DNA of 64,000 nucleotides, from assembly GCA_958298945.1 (NCBI GenBank), contig OY282608.1, positions 65,138,951 to 65,202,950 of the forward strand, given 5' to 3'. This stretch comes from Atherix ibis (taxonomy: Eukaryota; Arthropoda; Insecta; Diptera; Athericidae). The notes under the pieces were generated by a model. The model worked only from the letters and a program-made list of their open reading frames with translations. It made no database searches and had not been told where the DNA came from. The position numbers and the translations under genes were made by a program. Shown here piece by piece: positions 11,275-22,625 of this stretch; the first letter of the stretch is position 1, and every line of letters starts with the position of its first letter.

Positions 11275-13767
11275 GGTTTTGTTGGTTTGTTGGCTTGTTG
11301 GTTTGCTAGTTTGTTGGTTTGTTGGCTTGTTGGCTTGTTGGTTTGTTGCTTTGTTGGCTTGTTGGCTTGTTGGTTTGTTAGTTTGTTGGTTTGTTGTTTG
11401 TTGGTTTGTTGGTTTGTTGCTTTGTTCGTTTGATGGTTGGTTGGTTTGTTGGTTTTTTGGTTTGTTGGTTTTTTGGTTTGTTGCTTTGTTGGTTTGTTGG
11501 TTTGTTGGCTTGTTGGCTTGTTGGTTGGTTAGCTTGTTGGTTTGTTAGTTTTTTGGCTTTTTGGTTACTTGGTTTGTTGGTTTGTTGGCTTGTTGGCTTG
11601 TTGGTTTGTTGGTTTGTTGGCTTGTTGGTTTATAGTTTGTTGGTTTGTTGGCTTGTTGGCTTGTTGGTTTGTTGTTTTGTTGGTTTGTTGGTTTGTTGGT
11701 TTTTTGGTTTGTTGGTTTGTTGGTTTGTTGGCTTGTTGGTTTGTTGGTTTGTTGGCTTGTTGGCTTGTTGGTTTATTGGTTTGTTGGCTTGTTGGCTTGT
11801 TGGTTTGTGGGTTTGTTGGTTTGTTGGTTTGCTGCTTTGTTGGTTTGTTGGCTTGTTGGCTTGTTGGCTTGTTGGTTTGTTGGTTTGTTAGTTTGTTGGC
11901 TTTTTGGTTACTTGGTTTGTTGGTTTGTTGGTTTGTTGGCTTGTTAGTTTGTTGGCTTGTTGGTTTGTTGGTTTGTTAGCTTGTTGGTTTGTTGGTTTGT
12001 TGGTTTGTTGGCTTGTTGGCTTGTTGATTTGTTGGTTTGTTGGCTTGTTGGTTGTTGGTTTGTTGGCTTGTTGGCTTGTTGCTTTGTTCGTTTGATGGTT
12101 TGTTGGTTTGTTGGTTTTTTGGTTTGTTGGTTTTTTGGTTTGTTGCTTTGTTGGTTTGTTGGTTTGTTGGCTTGTTGGCTTGTTGGTTTGTTGGCTTGTT
12201 GGTTTGTTAGTTTGTTGGCTTTTTGGTTACTTGGTTTATTGTTTTGTTGGCTTGTTGGCTTGTTGGTTTGTTGCTTTGTTCGTTTGATGGTTTGTTGGTT
12301 TGTTGGTTTGTTGGTTTGTTGGCATGTTGGTTTGTTGGTTTGTTGCTTTGTTGGTTTGTTGGTTTGTTGGCTTGTTTGCTTGTTGGTTTGTTAGTTTGTT
12401 GGCTTTTTGGTTACTTGGTTTGTTGGTTTGTTGGCTTGTTGGTTTGTTGGTTTGTTGGTTTGTTGGTTTGTTGGTATGTTGGTTTGTTGGGTTGTTGGTT
12501 TGTTGGTTTTTTGGCTTGTTGGTTTGTTGGTTTGTTGGCTTGTTGGCTTGTTGGTTTGCTGATTTGTTGGTTTGTTGGCTTGTTGGTTTGTTGGTTTTTT
12601 GGTTTGTTGGTTTGTTGGTTTGTTGCCTTGTTGACTTGTTGGTTTGTTGGCTTGTTGGCTTGTTGGTTTGTTGGTTTGTTCGTTTGTTGGTTTAATTGTT
12701 GTTGGTTTGTTGGCTTGTTGGTTTGTTGCTTTGTTGGCTTGTTGGCTTGTTGGTTTGTTGGTTTGTTGGTTTGTTGGTTTGTTGGTTTGTTGGTTTGTTG
12801 GCTTGTTGGTTTGTTGGCTTGTTGGCTTGTTGGTTTGTTGGTTTGTTGGTTTGTTGGCTTGTTGGATTGTTGGCTTGTTGGCTTGTTGGTTTGTTGGTTT
12901 GTTGGCTTGTTGGCTTGCTGGTTTGTTGGTTTGTTGGCTTGTTGGTTACTTAGTTTGTTGGTTTGTTGGTTTGTTGGTTTGTTGGCTTGTTATATTGTTG
13001 GTTTGTTGGTTAGTTCGTTTGTTGGTTTGTTAGTTTGTTGGTTTGTTGGCTTGTTGGCTTTTTGGTTTGCTGGTTTTTTGGTTTGTTGGTTTGTTGGTTT
13101 GTTGGTTTGTTGGTTTGTTGGTTTATTTGTTTGTTGGTTTGTTGGCTTGTTGGTTTGTTGGTTTGTTGGTTTGTTGGCTTGTTGTTTTGTTGGTTTGTTG
13201 GCTTGTTGGCTTGTTGGTTTGTTGGTTTGTTGGCTTCTTGGTTTGTTGGCTTCTTGGCTTGTTTGTTTGTTGGTTTGTTGGTTTGTTGGTTTAATTGTTT
13301 GTTGGTTTATTGGCTTGTTCGTTTGTTGCTTTGTTGGCTTGTTGGCTTGTTGGTTTGTTGGTTTGTTGGTCTGTTGGTTTGTTGGCTTGTTGGCTTGTTG
13401 GTTTGTTGGTTTGTTGGCTTGTTGGTTTGTTAGTTTGTTGGTTTGTTGGCTTGTTGGCTTGTTGGTTTGTTGTTTTGTTGGTTTGTTGGTTTGTTGGTTT
13501 TTTGGTTTGTTGGCTTGTTGGTTTGTTGGTTTGTTGGTTTGTTGGTTTGTTGGTTTGTTGGTTTGTTGGTTTGTTGGTTTGTTTCTTTGTTCGTTTGATG
13601 GTTTGTTGGTTTGTTGGTTTTTTGGTTTGTTGGTTTTTTGGTTTGTTGCTTTGTTGGTTTGTTGGTTTGTTGGCTTGTTGGCTTGTTGGTTTGTTGGCTT
13701 GTTGGTTTGTTAGTTTTTTTGCTTTTTGGTTACTTGGTTTGTTGGTTTGTTGGCTTGTTGGCTTGTT
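11275..13767. repeat. Region 2 copy 1 (2493 bp)
   Basis: This copy starts at the variant anchor GGTTTTGTTGG, where all later copies have GGTATTGTTGG. It holds GATGG modules at 11429, 12091, 12293 and 13594, TTTAATTG-TTGTTGG at 12691, TTTAATTG-TTTGTTGG at 13290 and GGTCTG at 13368. A private change, TTATATTG, lies near 12990. Confidence 0.75.
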
Positions 13768-16167
13768 GGTATTGTTGGTTTGTTGGCTTGTTGGTTTGCT
13801 AGTTTGTTGGTTTGTTATCTTGTTGGCTTGTTGGTTTGTTGCTTTGTTGGCTTGTTGGCTTGTTGGTTTGTTAGTTTGTTGGTTTGTTGGTTTGTTGGTT
13901 TGTTGGTTTGTTGGTTTGTTGCTTTGTTCGTTTGATGGTTGGTTGGTTTGTTGGTTTTTTGGTTTGTTGGTTTTTTGGTTTGTTGCTTTGTTGGTTTGTT
14001 GGTTTGTTGGCTTGTTGGCTTGTTGGTTTGTTAGCTTGTTGGTTTGTTAGTTTTTTGGCTTTTTGGTTACTTGGTTTGTTGGTTTGTTGGCTTGTTGGCT
14101 TGTTGGTTTGTTGGTTTGTTGGCTTGTTGGTTTGTTAGTTTGTTGGTTTGTTGGCTTGTTGGCTTGTTGGTTTGTTGTTTTGTTGGTTTGTTGGTTTGTT
14201 GGTTTTTTGGTTTGTTGGTTTGTTGGTTTGTTGGCTTGTTGGTTTGTTGGTTTGTTGGCTTGTTAGCTTGTTGGTTTATTGGTTTGTTGGCTTGTTGGCT
14301 TGTTGGTTTGTGGGTTTGTTGGTTTGTTGGTTTGCTGCTTTGTTGGTTTGTTGGCTTGTTGGCTTGTTGGCTTGTTGGTTTGTTGGTTTGTTAGTTTGTT
14401 GGCTTTTTGGTTACTTGGTTTGTTGGTTTGTTGGTTTGTTGGCTTGTTAGTTTGCTGGCTTGTTGGTTTGTTGGTTTGTTAGTTTATTTGATTGTTGGCT
14501 TGTTGGTTTGTTGGTTTGTTGGTTTGTTGGCTTGTTGGTTACTTAGTTTGTTGGTTTGTTGGCTTGTTGGCTTGTTGGCTTGTTGGTTTGTTGGTTTGTG
14601 GGCTTGTTGGTTTGTTAGTTTGTTGGCTTTTTGGTTACTTGGTTTATTGTTTTATTGGCTTGTTGGCTTGTTGGTTTGTTGCTTTGTTCGTTTGATGGTT
14701 TGTTGGTTTGTTGGTTACTTGGTTTGTTGGTTTGTTGGTTTGTTGGCTTGTTTGCTTGTTGGTTTGTTAGTTTGTTGGCTTTTTGGTTACTTGGTTTGTT
14801 GGTTTGTTGGCTTGTTGGTTTGTTGGTTTGTTGGTTTGTTGGTTTGTTGGTATGTTGGTTTGTTGGGTTGTTGGTTTGTTGGTTTTTCGGCTTGTTGGTT
14901 TGTTGGTTTGTTGGCTTGTTGGCTTATTGGTTTGCTGATTTGTTGGTTTGTTGGCTTGTTGGTTTGTTGGTTTTTTGGTTTGTTGGTTTGTTGGTTTGTT
15001 GCCTTGTTGGCTTGTTGGTTTGTTGGCTTGTTGGCTTGTTGGTTTGTTGGTTTGTTGGTTTGTTGGTTTAATTGTTGTTGGTTTGTTGGCTTGTTGGTTT
15101 GTTGCTTTGTTGGCTTGTTGGCTTGTTGGTTTGTTGGTTTGTTGGTTTGTTGGTTTGTTGGTTTTTTGGTTTGTTGGCTTGTTGGTTTGTTGGCTTGTTG
15201 GCTTGTTGGTTTGTTGGTTTGTTGGTTTGTTGGCTTGTTGGATTGTTGGCTTGTTGGCTTGTTGGTTTGTTGGTTTGTTGGCTTGTTGGCTTGCTGGTTT
15301 GTTGGTTTGTTGGCTTGTTGGTTACTTAGTTTGTTGGTTTGTTGGTTTGTTGGTTTGTTGGTTTGTTGGTTTGTTGGTTTGTTGGCTTGTTGGCTTGTTG
15401 GTTTGTTGGTAAGTTCGTTTGTTGGTTTGTTAGTTTGTTGGTTTGTTGGCTTGTTGGCTTTTTGGTTTGTTGGTTTTTTGGTTTGTTGGTTTGTTGGTTT
15501 GTTGGTTTGTTGGTTTGTTGGTTTATTTGTTTGTTGGTTTGTTGGCTTGTTGGTTTGTTGGTTTGTTGGTTTGTTGGCTTGTTGTTTTGTTGGTTTGTTG
15601 GCTTGTTGGCTTGTTGGTTTGTTGGTTTGTTGGCTTCTTGGTTTGTTGGCTTCTTGGCTTGTTTGTTTATTGGTTTGTTGGTTTGTTGGTTTAATTGTTT
15701 GTTGGTTTATTGGCTTGTTGGTTTGTTGCTTTGTTGGCTTGTTGGCTTGTTGGTTTGTTGGTTTGTTGGTCTGTTGGTTTGTTGGCTTGTTGGCTTGTTG
15801 GTTTGTTGGTTTGTTGGCTTGTTGGTTTGTTAGTTTGTTGGTTTGTTGGCTTGTTGGCTTGTTGGTTTGTTGTTTTGTTGGTTTGTTGGTTTGTTGGTTT
15901 TTTGGTTTGTTGGCTTGTTGGTTTGTTGGTTTGTTGGTTTGTTGGTTTGTTGGTTTGTTGGTTTGTTGGTTTGTTGGTTTGTTGCTTTGTTCGTTTGATG
16001 GTTTGTTGGTTTGTTGGTTTTTTGGTTTGTTGGTTTTTTGGTTTGTTGCTTTGTTGGTTTGTTGGTTTGTTGGCTTGTTGGCTTGTTGGTTTGTTGGCTT
16101 GTTGGTTTGTTAGTTTTTTTGCTTTTTGGTTACTTGGTTTGTTGGTTTGTTGGCTTGTTGGCTTGTT
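13768..16167. repeat. Region 2 copy 2 (2400 bp)
   Basis: This is a complete copy: GATGG modules at 13931, 14691 and 15994, TTTAATTG-TTGTTGG at 15067, TTTAATTG-TTTGTTGG at 15690 and GGTCTG at 15768. The 1.2 kb around its left end (13021-14219) is more than 99% identical to 15421-16619. Upstream of that, the offset changes from 2400 to 2376, a loss of three octamers. Confidence 0.85.
14161..14220. repeat. Shared breakpoint string (hub), type copy
   Basis: This string runs C, C, then TTTGTTGT, three TTTGTTGG-like units, TTTTTTGG and TTTGTTGG. Copies lie near 16561, 17681, 18385, 20320, 23030, 24750, 25440, 27120, 29230, 31860, 32935, 34810, 36900, 39500, 50965, 54575, 56380, 59110, 61110 and 62645. 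To its right the array continues in at least three different ways: a TTTATTTG arm at 16620, a long T-unit run ending in TTTGTTGC-TTTGTTCG at 17740, or C-C-TTTATTGG at 14220 and 18440. The left flank also differs at 56360. This marks a preferred exchange point. Confidence 0.65.
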
Positions 16168-17732
16168 GGTATTGTTGGTTTGTTGGCTTGTTGGTTTGCT
16201 AGTTTGTTGGTTTGTTGGCTTGTTGGCTTGTTGGTTTGTTGCTTTGTTGGCTTGTTGGCTTGTTGGTTTGTTAGTTTGTTGGTTTGTTGGTTTGTTGGTT
16301 TGTTGGTTTGTTGGTTTGTTGCTTTGTTCGTTTGATGGTTGGTTGGTTTGTTGGTTTTTTGGTTTGTTGGTTTTTTGGTTTGTTGCTTTGTTGGTTTGTT
16401 GGTTTGTTGGCTTGTTGGCTTGTTGGTTTGTTAGCTTGTTGGTTTGTTAGTTTTTTGGCTTTTTGGTTACTTGGTTTGTTGGTTTGTTGGCTTGTTGGCT
16501 TGTTGGTTTGTTGGTTTGTTGGCTTGTTGGTTTGTTAGTTTGTTGGTTTGTTGGCTTGTTGGCTTGTTGGTTTGTTGTTTTGTTGGTTTGTTGGTTTGTT
16601 GGTTTTTTGGTTTGTTGGCTTGTTGGTTTGTTGGTTTATTTGTTTGTTGGTTTGTTGGCTTGTTGGTTTGTTGGTTTGTTGGTTTGTTGGCTTGTTGTTT
16701 TGTTGGTTTGTTGGCTTGTTGGCTTGTTGGTTTGTTGGATTGTTGGCTTCTTGGTTTGTTGGCTTCTTGGCTTGTTTGTTTATTGGTTTGTTGGTTTGTT
16801 GGTTTAATTGTTTGTTGGTTTATTGGCTTGTTGGTTTGTTGCTTTGTTGGCTTGTTGGCTTGTTGGTTTGTTGGTTTGTTGGTCTGTTGGTTTGTTGGCT
16901 TGTTGGCTTGTTGGTTTGTTGGTTTGTTGGCTTGTTGGTTTGTTAGTTTGTTGGTTTGTTGGCTTGTTGGCTTGTTGGTTTGTTGTTTTGTTGGTTTGTT
17001 GGTTTGTTAGTTTTTTGGTTTGTTGGCTTGTTGGTTTGTTGGTTTGTTGGTTTATTGGTTTGTTGGTTTGTTGGTTTGTTGGTTTGTTGGTTTGTTGCTT
17101 TGTTCGTTTGATGGTTTGTTGGTTTGTTGGTTTTTTGGTTTGTTGGTTTTTTGGTTTGTTGCTTTGTTGGTTTGTTGGTTTGTTGGCTTGTTGGCTTGTT
17201 GGTTTGTTGGCTTGTTGGTTTGTTAGTTTTTTTGCTTTTTGGTTACTTGGTTTGTTGGTTTGTTGGCTTGTTGGCTTGTTGGTATTGTTGGTTTGTTGGC
17301 TTGTTGGTTTGCTAGTTTGTTGGTTTGTTGGCTTGTTGGCTTGTTGGTTTGTTGCTTTGTTGGCTTGTTGGCTTGTTGGTTTGTTAGTTTGTTGGTTTGT
17401 TGGTTTGTTGGTTTGTTGGTTTGTTGGTTTGTTGCTTTGTTCGTTTGATGGTTGGTTGGTTTGTTGGTTTTTTGGTTTGTTGGTTTTTTGGTTTGTTGCT
17501 TTGTTGGTTTGTTGGTTTGTTGGCTTGTTGGCTTGTTGGTTTGTTAGCTTGTTGGTTTGTTAGTTTTTTGGCTTTTTGGTTACTTGGTTTGTTGGTTTGT
17601 TGGCTTGTTGGCTTGTTGGTTTGTTGGTTTGTTGGCTTGTTGGTTTGTTAGTTTGTTGGTTTGTTGGCTTGTTGGCTTGTTGGTTTGTTGTTTTGTTGGT
17701 TTGTTGGTTTGTTGGTTTTTTGGTTTGTTGGC
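15507..17732. repeat. 1113 bp tandem duplication
   Basis: 15507-16619 and 16620-17732 align at an offset of 1113, including TTTATTTG-TTTGTTGG, the paired GGCTTCTTGG units, TTTAATTG-TTTGTTGG (15690 and 16803), GGTCTG (15768 and 16881) and GGTATTG (16168 and 17281). 1113 is 139 octamers plus 1 base, so the unit contains an odd-length monomer. The right edge falls in the hub string described separately. Confidence 0.8.
16168..17280. repeat. Region 2 copy 3, short (1113 bp)
   Basis: The spacing between anchors falls to 1113 bp. The part with TTTAATTG-TTGTTGG is missing, while TTTAATTG-TTTGTTGG (16803) and GGTCTG (16881) remain. From about 16620 the sequence matches 15507 onward at an offset of 1113, so this is a tandem duplication of 15507-16619 rather than a random deletion product. 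Confidence 0.8.
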
Positions 17733-18450
17733 TTGTTGGTTTGTTGGTTTGTTGGTTTGTTGGTTTGTTGGTTTGTTGGTTTGTTGGTTTGTTGGTTTGT
17801 TGCTTTGTTCGTTTGATGGTTTGTTGGTTTGTTGGTTTTTTGGTTTGTTGGTTTTTTGGTTTGTTGCTTTGTTGGTTTGTTGGTTTGTTGGCTTGTTGGC
17901 TTGTTGGTTTGTTGGCTTGTTGGTTTGTTAGTTTTTTTGCTTTTTGGTTACTTGGTTTGTTGGTTTGTTGGCTTGTTGGCTTGTTGGTATTGTTGGTTTG
18001 TTGGCTTGTTGGTTTGCTAGTTTGTTGGTTTGTTATCTTGTTGGCTTGTTGGTTTGTTGCTTTGTTGGCTTGTTGGCTTGTTGGTTTGTTAGTTTGTTGG
18101 TTTGTTGGTTTGTTGGTTTGTTGGTTTGTTGGTTTGTTGCTTTGTTCGTTTGATGGTTGGTTGGTTTGTTGGTTTTTTGGTTTGTTGGTTTTTTGGTTTG
18201 TTGCTTTGTTGGTTTGTTGGTTTGTTGGCTTGTTGGCTTGTTGGTTTGTTAGCTTGTTGGTTTGTTAGTTTTTTGGCTTTTTGGTTACTTGGTTTGTTGG
18301 TTTGTTGGCTTGTTGGCTTGTTGGTTTGTTGGTTTGTTGGCTTGTTGGTTTGTTAGTTTGTTGGTTTGTTGGCTTGTTGGCTTGTTGGTTTGTTGTTTTG
18401 TTGGTTTGTTGGTTTGTTGGTTTTTTGGTTTGTTGGTTTGTTGGTTTGTT
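17041..18450. repeat. 705 bp tandem duplication
   Basis: About 17041-17745 recurs as 17746-18450. TTTGATGG units at 17107 and 17444 pair with 17812 and 18149, and GGTATTG at 17281 pairs with 17986. It is nested in the right half of the 1113 bp duplication and appears to end at the same hub string, which suggests successive unequal exchanges at one place. Edges are uncertain by a few octamers. Confidence 0.75.
17281..17985. repeat. Region 2 copy 4, shortest (705 bp)
   Basis: Only the segment with two GATGG modules (17444 and 17812) and the anchor is kept. Both TTTAATTG landmarks and GGTCTG are absent. Landmarks at 17107, 17281 and 17444 recur at 17812, 17986 and 18149, all at exactly 705 bp, so a 705 bp piece was duplicated in tandem. 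Confidence 0.8.
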
Positions 18451-20626
18451 GGCTTGTTGGTTTGTTGGTTTGTTGGCTTGTTGGCTTGTTGGTTTATTGG
18501 TTTGTTGGCTTGTTGGCTTGTTGGTTTGTTGGTTTGTTAGTTTGTAGGCTTTTTGGTTACTTGGTTTGTTGGTTTGTTGGTTTGTTGGCTTGTTAGTTTG
18601 TTGGCTTGTTGGTTTGTTGGTTTGTTAGTTTATTTGATTGTTGGCTTGTTGGTTTGTTGGTTTGTTGGTTTGTTGGCTTGTTGGTTACTTAGTTTGTTGG
18701 TTTGTTGTCTTGTTGGCTTGTTGGCTTCTTGGTTTGTTGGTTTGTGGGCTTGTTGGTTTGTTAGTTTGTTGGCTTTTTGGTTACTTGGTTTATTGTTTTG
18801 TTGGCTTGTTGGCTTGTTGGTTTGTTGCTTTGTTCGTTTGTTGGCTTGTTGGCTTGTTGGCATGTTGGTTTGTTGGTTTGTTAGTTTGTTGGCTTTTTGG
18901 TTACTTGGTTTGTTGGTTTGTTGGTTTGTTGGCTTGTTAGTTTGTTGGCTTGTTGGTTTGTTGGTTTGTTAGATTATTTGATTGTTGGCTTGTTGGTTTG
19001 TTGGTTTGTTGGTTTGTTGGCTTGTTGGTTACTTAGTTTGTTGGTTTGTTGTCTTGTTGGCTTGTTGGCTTCTTGGTTTGTTGGTTTGTGGGCTTGTTGG
19101 TTTGTTAGTTTGTTGGCTTTTTGGTTACTTGGTTTATTGTTTTGTTGGCTTGTTGGCTTGTTGGTTTGTTGCTTTGTTCGTTTGATGGTTTGTTGGTTTG
19201 TTGGTTACTTGGTTTGTTGGTTTGTTGGTTTGTTGGCTTGTTTGCTTGTTGGTTTGTTAGTTTGTTGGCTTTTTGGTTACTTGGTTTGTTGGTTTGTTGG
19301 CTTGTTGGTTTGTTGGTTTGTTGGTTTGTTGGTTTGTTGGTATGTTGGTTTGTTGGGTTGTTGGTTTGTTGGTTTTTTGGCTTGTTGGTTTGTTGGTTTG
19401 TTGGCTTGTTGGCTTGTTGGTTTGCTGATTTGTTGGTTTGTTGGCTTGTTGGTTTGTTGGTTTTTTGGTTTGTTGGTTTGTTGGTTTGTTGCCCTTTTGG
19501 CTTGTTGGTTTGTTGGCTTGTTGGCTTGTTGGTTTGTTGGTTTGTTGGTTTGTTGGTTTAATTGTTGTTGGTTTGTTGGCTTGTTGGTTTGTTGCTTTGT
19601 TGGCTTGTTGGCTTGTTGGTTTGTTGGTTTGTTGGTTTGTTGGTTTGTTGGTTTGTTGGCTTGTTGGTTTGTTGGCTTGTTGGCTTGTTGGTTTGTTGGT
19701 TTGTTGGTTTGTTGGCTTGTTGGATTGTTGGCTTGTTGGCTTGTTGGTTTGTTGGTTTGTTGGCTTGTTGGCTTGCTGGTTTGTTGGTTTGTTGGCTTGT
19801 TGGTTACTTAGTTTGTTGGTTTGTTGGTTTGTTGGTTTGTTGGCTTGTTGGCTTGTTGGTTTGTTGGTTAGTTCGTTTGTTGGTTTGTTAGTTTGTTGGT
19901 TTGTTGGCTTGTTGGCTTTTTGGTTTGTTGGTTTTTTGGTTTGTTGGTTTGTTGGTTTGTTGGTTTGTTGGTTTGTTGGTTTATTTGTTTGTTGGTTTGT
20001 TGGCTTGTCGGTTTGTTGGTTTGTTGGTTTGTTGGCTTGTTGTTTTGTTGGTTTGTTGGCTTGTTGGCTTGTTGGTTTGTTGGTTTGTTGGCTTCTTGGT
20101 TTGTTGGCTTCTTGGCTTGTTTGTTTATTGGTTTGTTGGTTTGTTGGTTTAATTGTTTGTTGGTTTATTGGCTTGTTGGTTTGTTGCTTTGTTGGCTTGT
20201 TGGCTTGTTGGTTTGTTGGTTTGTTGGTCTGTTGGTTTGTTGGCTTGTTGGCTTGTTGGTTTGTTGGTTTGTTGGCTTGTTGGTTTGTTAGTTTGTTGGT
20301 TTGTTGGCTTGTTGGCTTGTTGGTTTGTTGTTTTGTTGGTTTGTTGGTTTGTTGGTTTTTTTGGTTTGTTGGCTTGTTGGTTTGTTGGTTTGTTGGTTTG
20401 TTGGTTTGTTGGTTTGTTGGTTTGTTGGTTTGTTGGTTTGTTGCTTTGTTCGTTTGATGGTTTGTTGGTTTGTTGGTTTTTTGGTTTGTTGGTTTTTTGG
20501 TTTGTTGCTTTGTTGGTTTGTTGGTTTGTTGGCTTGTTGGCTTGTTGGTTTGTTGGCTTGTTGGTTTGTTAGTTTTTTTGCTTTTTGGTTACTTGGTTTG
20601 TTGGTTTGTTGGCTTGTTGGCTTGTT
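17986..20626. repeat. Region 2 copy 5, long (2641 bp)
   Basis: This is a complete copy enlarged by an internal 344 bp tandem duplication (18553-19240). It carries TTTAATTG-TTGTTGG at 19557, TTTAATTG-TTTGTTGG at 20148 and GGTCTG at 20226. Near 20350 one run has seven T where sister copies have six. Confidence 0.8.
18553..19240. repeat. 344 bp tandem duplication
   Basis: 18553-18896 and 18897-19240 align at exactly 344 bp (43 octamers). Shared rare units include TTATTTGATTG, TTGTCTTG (18707 and 19051) and a GGCTTCTTGG unit. One copy reads TTAGTTTATTTG and the other TTAGATTATTTG. The left copy keeps TTCG but has lost the following GATGG (near 18840), while the right copy keeps it at 19181. Confidence 0.85.
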
Positions 20627-22625
20627 GGTATTGTTGGTTTGTTGGCTTGTTGGTTTGCTAGTTTGTTGGTTTGTTTGCTTGTTGGCTTGTTGGTTTGTTG
20701 CTTTGTTGGCTTGTTGGCTTGTTGGTTTGTTAGTTTGTTGGTTTGTTGGTTTGTTGGTTTGTTGGTTTGTTGGTTTGTTGCTTTGTTCGTTTGATGGTTG
20801 GTTGGTTTGTTGGTTTTTTGGTTTGTTGGTTTTTTGGTTTGTTGCTTTGTTGGTTTGTTGGTTTGTTGGTTTGTTGGCTTGTTGGTTTGTTAGCTTGTTG
20901 GTTTGTTAGTTTTTTGGCTTTTTGGTTACTTGGTTTGTTGGTTTGTTGGCTTGTTGGCTTGTTGGTTTGTTGGTTTGTTGGCTTGTTGGTTTGTTAGTTT
21001 GTTGGTTTGTTGATTTGTTGGCTTGTTGGTTTGTTGTTTTGTTGGTTTGTTGGTTTGTTGGTTTTTTGGTTTGTTGGTTTGTTGGTTTGTTGGCTTGTTG
21101 GTTTGTTGGTTTGTTGGCTTGTTGGCTTGTTGGTTTATTGGTTTGTTGGCTTGTTGGCTTGTTGGTTTGTGGGTTTGTTGGTTTGTTGGTTTGCTGCTTT
21201 GTTGGTTTGTTGGCTTGTTGGCTTGTTGGCTTGTTGGTTTGTTGGTTTGTTAGTTTGTTGGCTTTTTGGTTACTTGGTTTGTTGCTTTGTTGGTTTGTTG
21301 GCTTGTTAGTTTGTTGGCTTGTTGGTTTGTTGGTTTGTTAGCTTGTTGGTTTGTTGGTTTGTTGGTTTGTTGGCTTGTTGGCTTGTTGATTTGTTGGTTT
21401 GTTGGCTTGTTGGTTGTTGGTTTGTTGGCTTGTTGGCTTGTTGCTTTGTTCGTTTGATGGTTTGTTGGTTTGTTGGTTTTTTGGTTTGTTGGTTTTTTGG
21501 TTTGTTGCTTTGTTGGTTTGTTGGTTTGTTGGCTTGTTGGCTTGTTGGTTTGTTGGCTTGTTGGTTTGTTAGTTTGTTGGATTTTTGTTTACTTGGTTTA
21601 TTGTTTTGTTGGCTTGTTGGCTTGTTGGTTTGTTGCTTTGTTCGTTTGATGGTTTGTTGGTTTGTTAGTTACTTGGTTTGTTGGTTTGTTGGTTTGTTGG
21701 CCTGTTGGTTTGTTGGTTTGTTGCTTTGTTGGTTTGTTGGTTTGTTGGCTTGTTTGCTTGTTGGTTTGTTAGTTTGTTGGCTTTTTGGTTACTTGGTTTG
21801 TTGGTTTGTTGGCTTGTTGGTTTGTTGGTTTGTTGGTTTGTTGGTTTGTTGGTATGTTGGTTTGTTGGGTTGTTGGTTTGTTGGTTTTTTGGCTTGTTGG
21901 TTTGTTGGTTTGTTGGCTTGTTGGCTTGTTGGTTTGCTGATTTGTTGGTTTGTTGGCTTGTTGGTTTGTTGGTTTTTTGGTTTGTTGGTTTGTTGGTTTG
22001 TTGCCTTGTTGGCTTGTTGGTTTGTTGGCTTGTTGGCTTGTTGGTTTGTTGGTTTGTTGGTTTGTTGGTTTAATTGTTGTTGGTTTGTTGGCTTGTTGGT
22101 TTGTTGCTTTGTTGGCTTGTTGGCTTGTTGGTTTGTTGGTTTGTTGGTTTGTTGGTTTGTTGGTTTGTTGGCTTGTTGGTTTGTTGGCTTGTTGGCTTGT
22201 TGGTTTGTTGGTTTGTTGGTTTGTTGGCTTGTTGGATTGTTGGCTTGTTGGCTTGTTGGTTTGTTGGTTTGTTGGCTTGTTGGCTTGCTGGTTTGTTGGT
22301 TTGTTGGCTTGTTGGTTACTTAGTTTGTTGGTTTGTTGGTTTGTTGGTTTGTTGGCTTGTTGGCTTGTTGGTTTGTTAGTTAGTTCGTTTGTTGGTTTGT
22401 TAGTTTGTTGGTTTGTTGGCTTGTTGGCTTTTTGGTTTGTTGGTTTTATGGTTTGTTGGATTGTTGGTTTTTTGGTTTGTTGGTTTTTTGGTTTGTTGCT
22501 TTGTTGGTTTGTTGGTTTGTTGGCTTGTTGGCTTGTTGGCTTGTTGGTTTGTTGGCTTGTTGGTTTGTTAGTTTTTTTGCTTTTTGGTTACTTGGTTTGT
22601 TGGTTTGTTGGCTTGTTGGCTTGTT
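20627..22625. repeat. Region 2 copy 6, deleted (1999 bp)
   Basis: TTTAATTG-TTGTTGG (22069) is present, but TTTAATTG-TTTGTTGG and GGTCTG are missing. The likely deletion join lies near 22440-22480, where odd units GGTTTTATGG and GGATTGTTGG stand next to a GATGG-type module that has lost its GATGG unit. Confidence 0.75.

Noticed and set aside
14407..16113. A 568-codon open frame on + (others of 482-496 codons at 5273-6721 and 12223-13713, and 479 at 34196-35635).
   Set aside because: All are repeats of the octapeptide forced by the octamer, present in overlapping form in all three frames. They open at TTG, are rich in Trp and Cys in a way no known family is, and stop wherever a TTAG or TGA variant happens to fall in frame.
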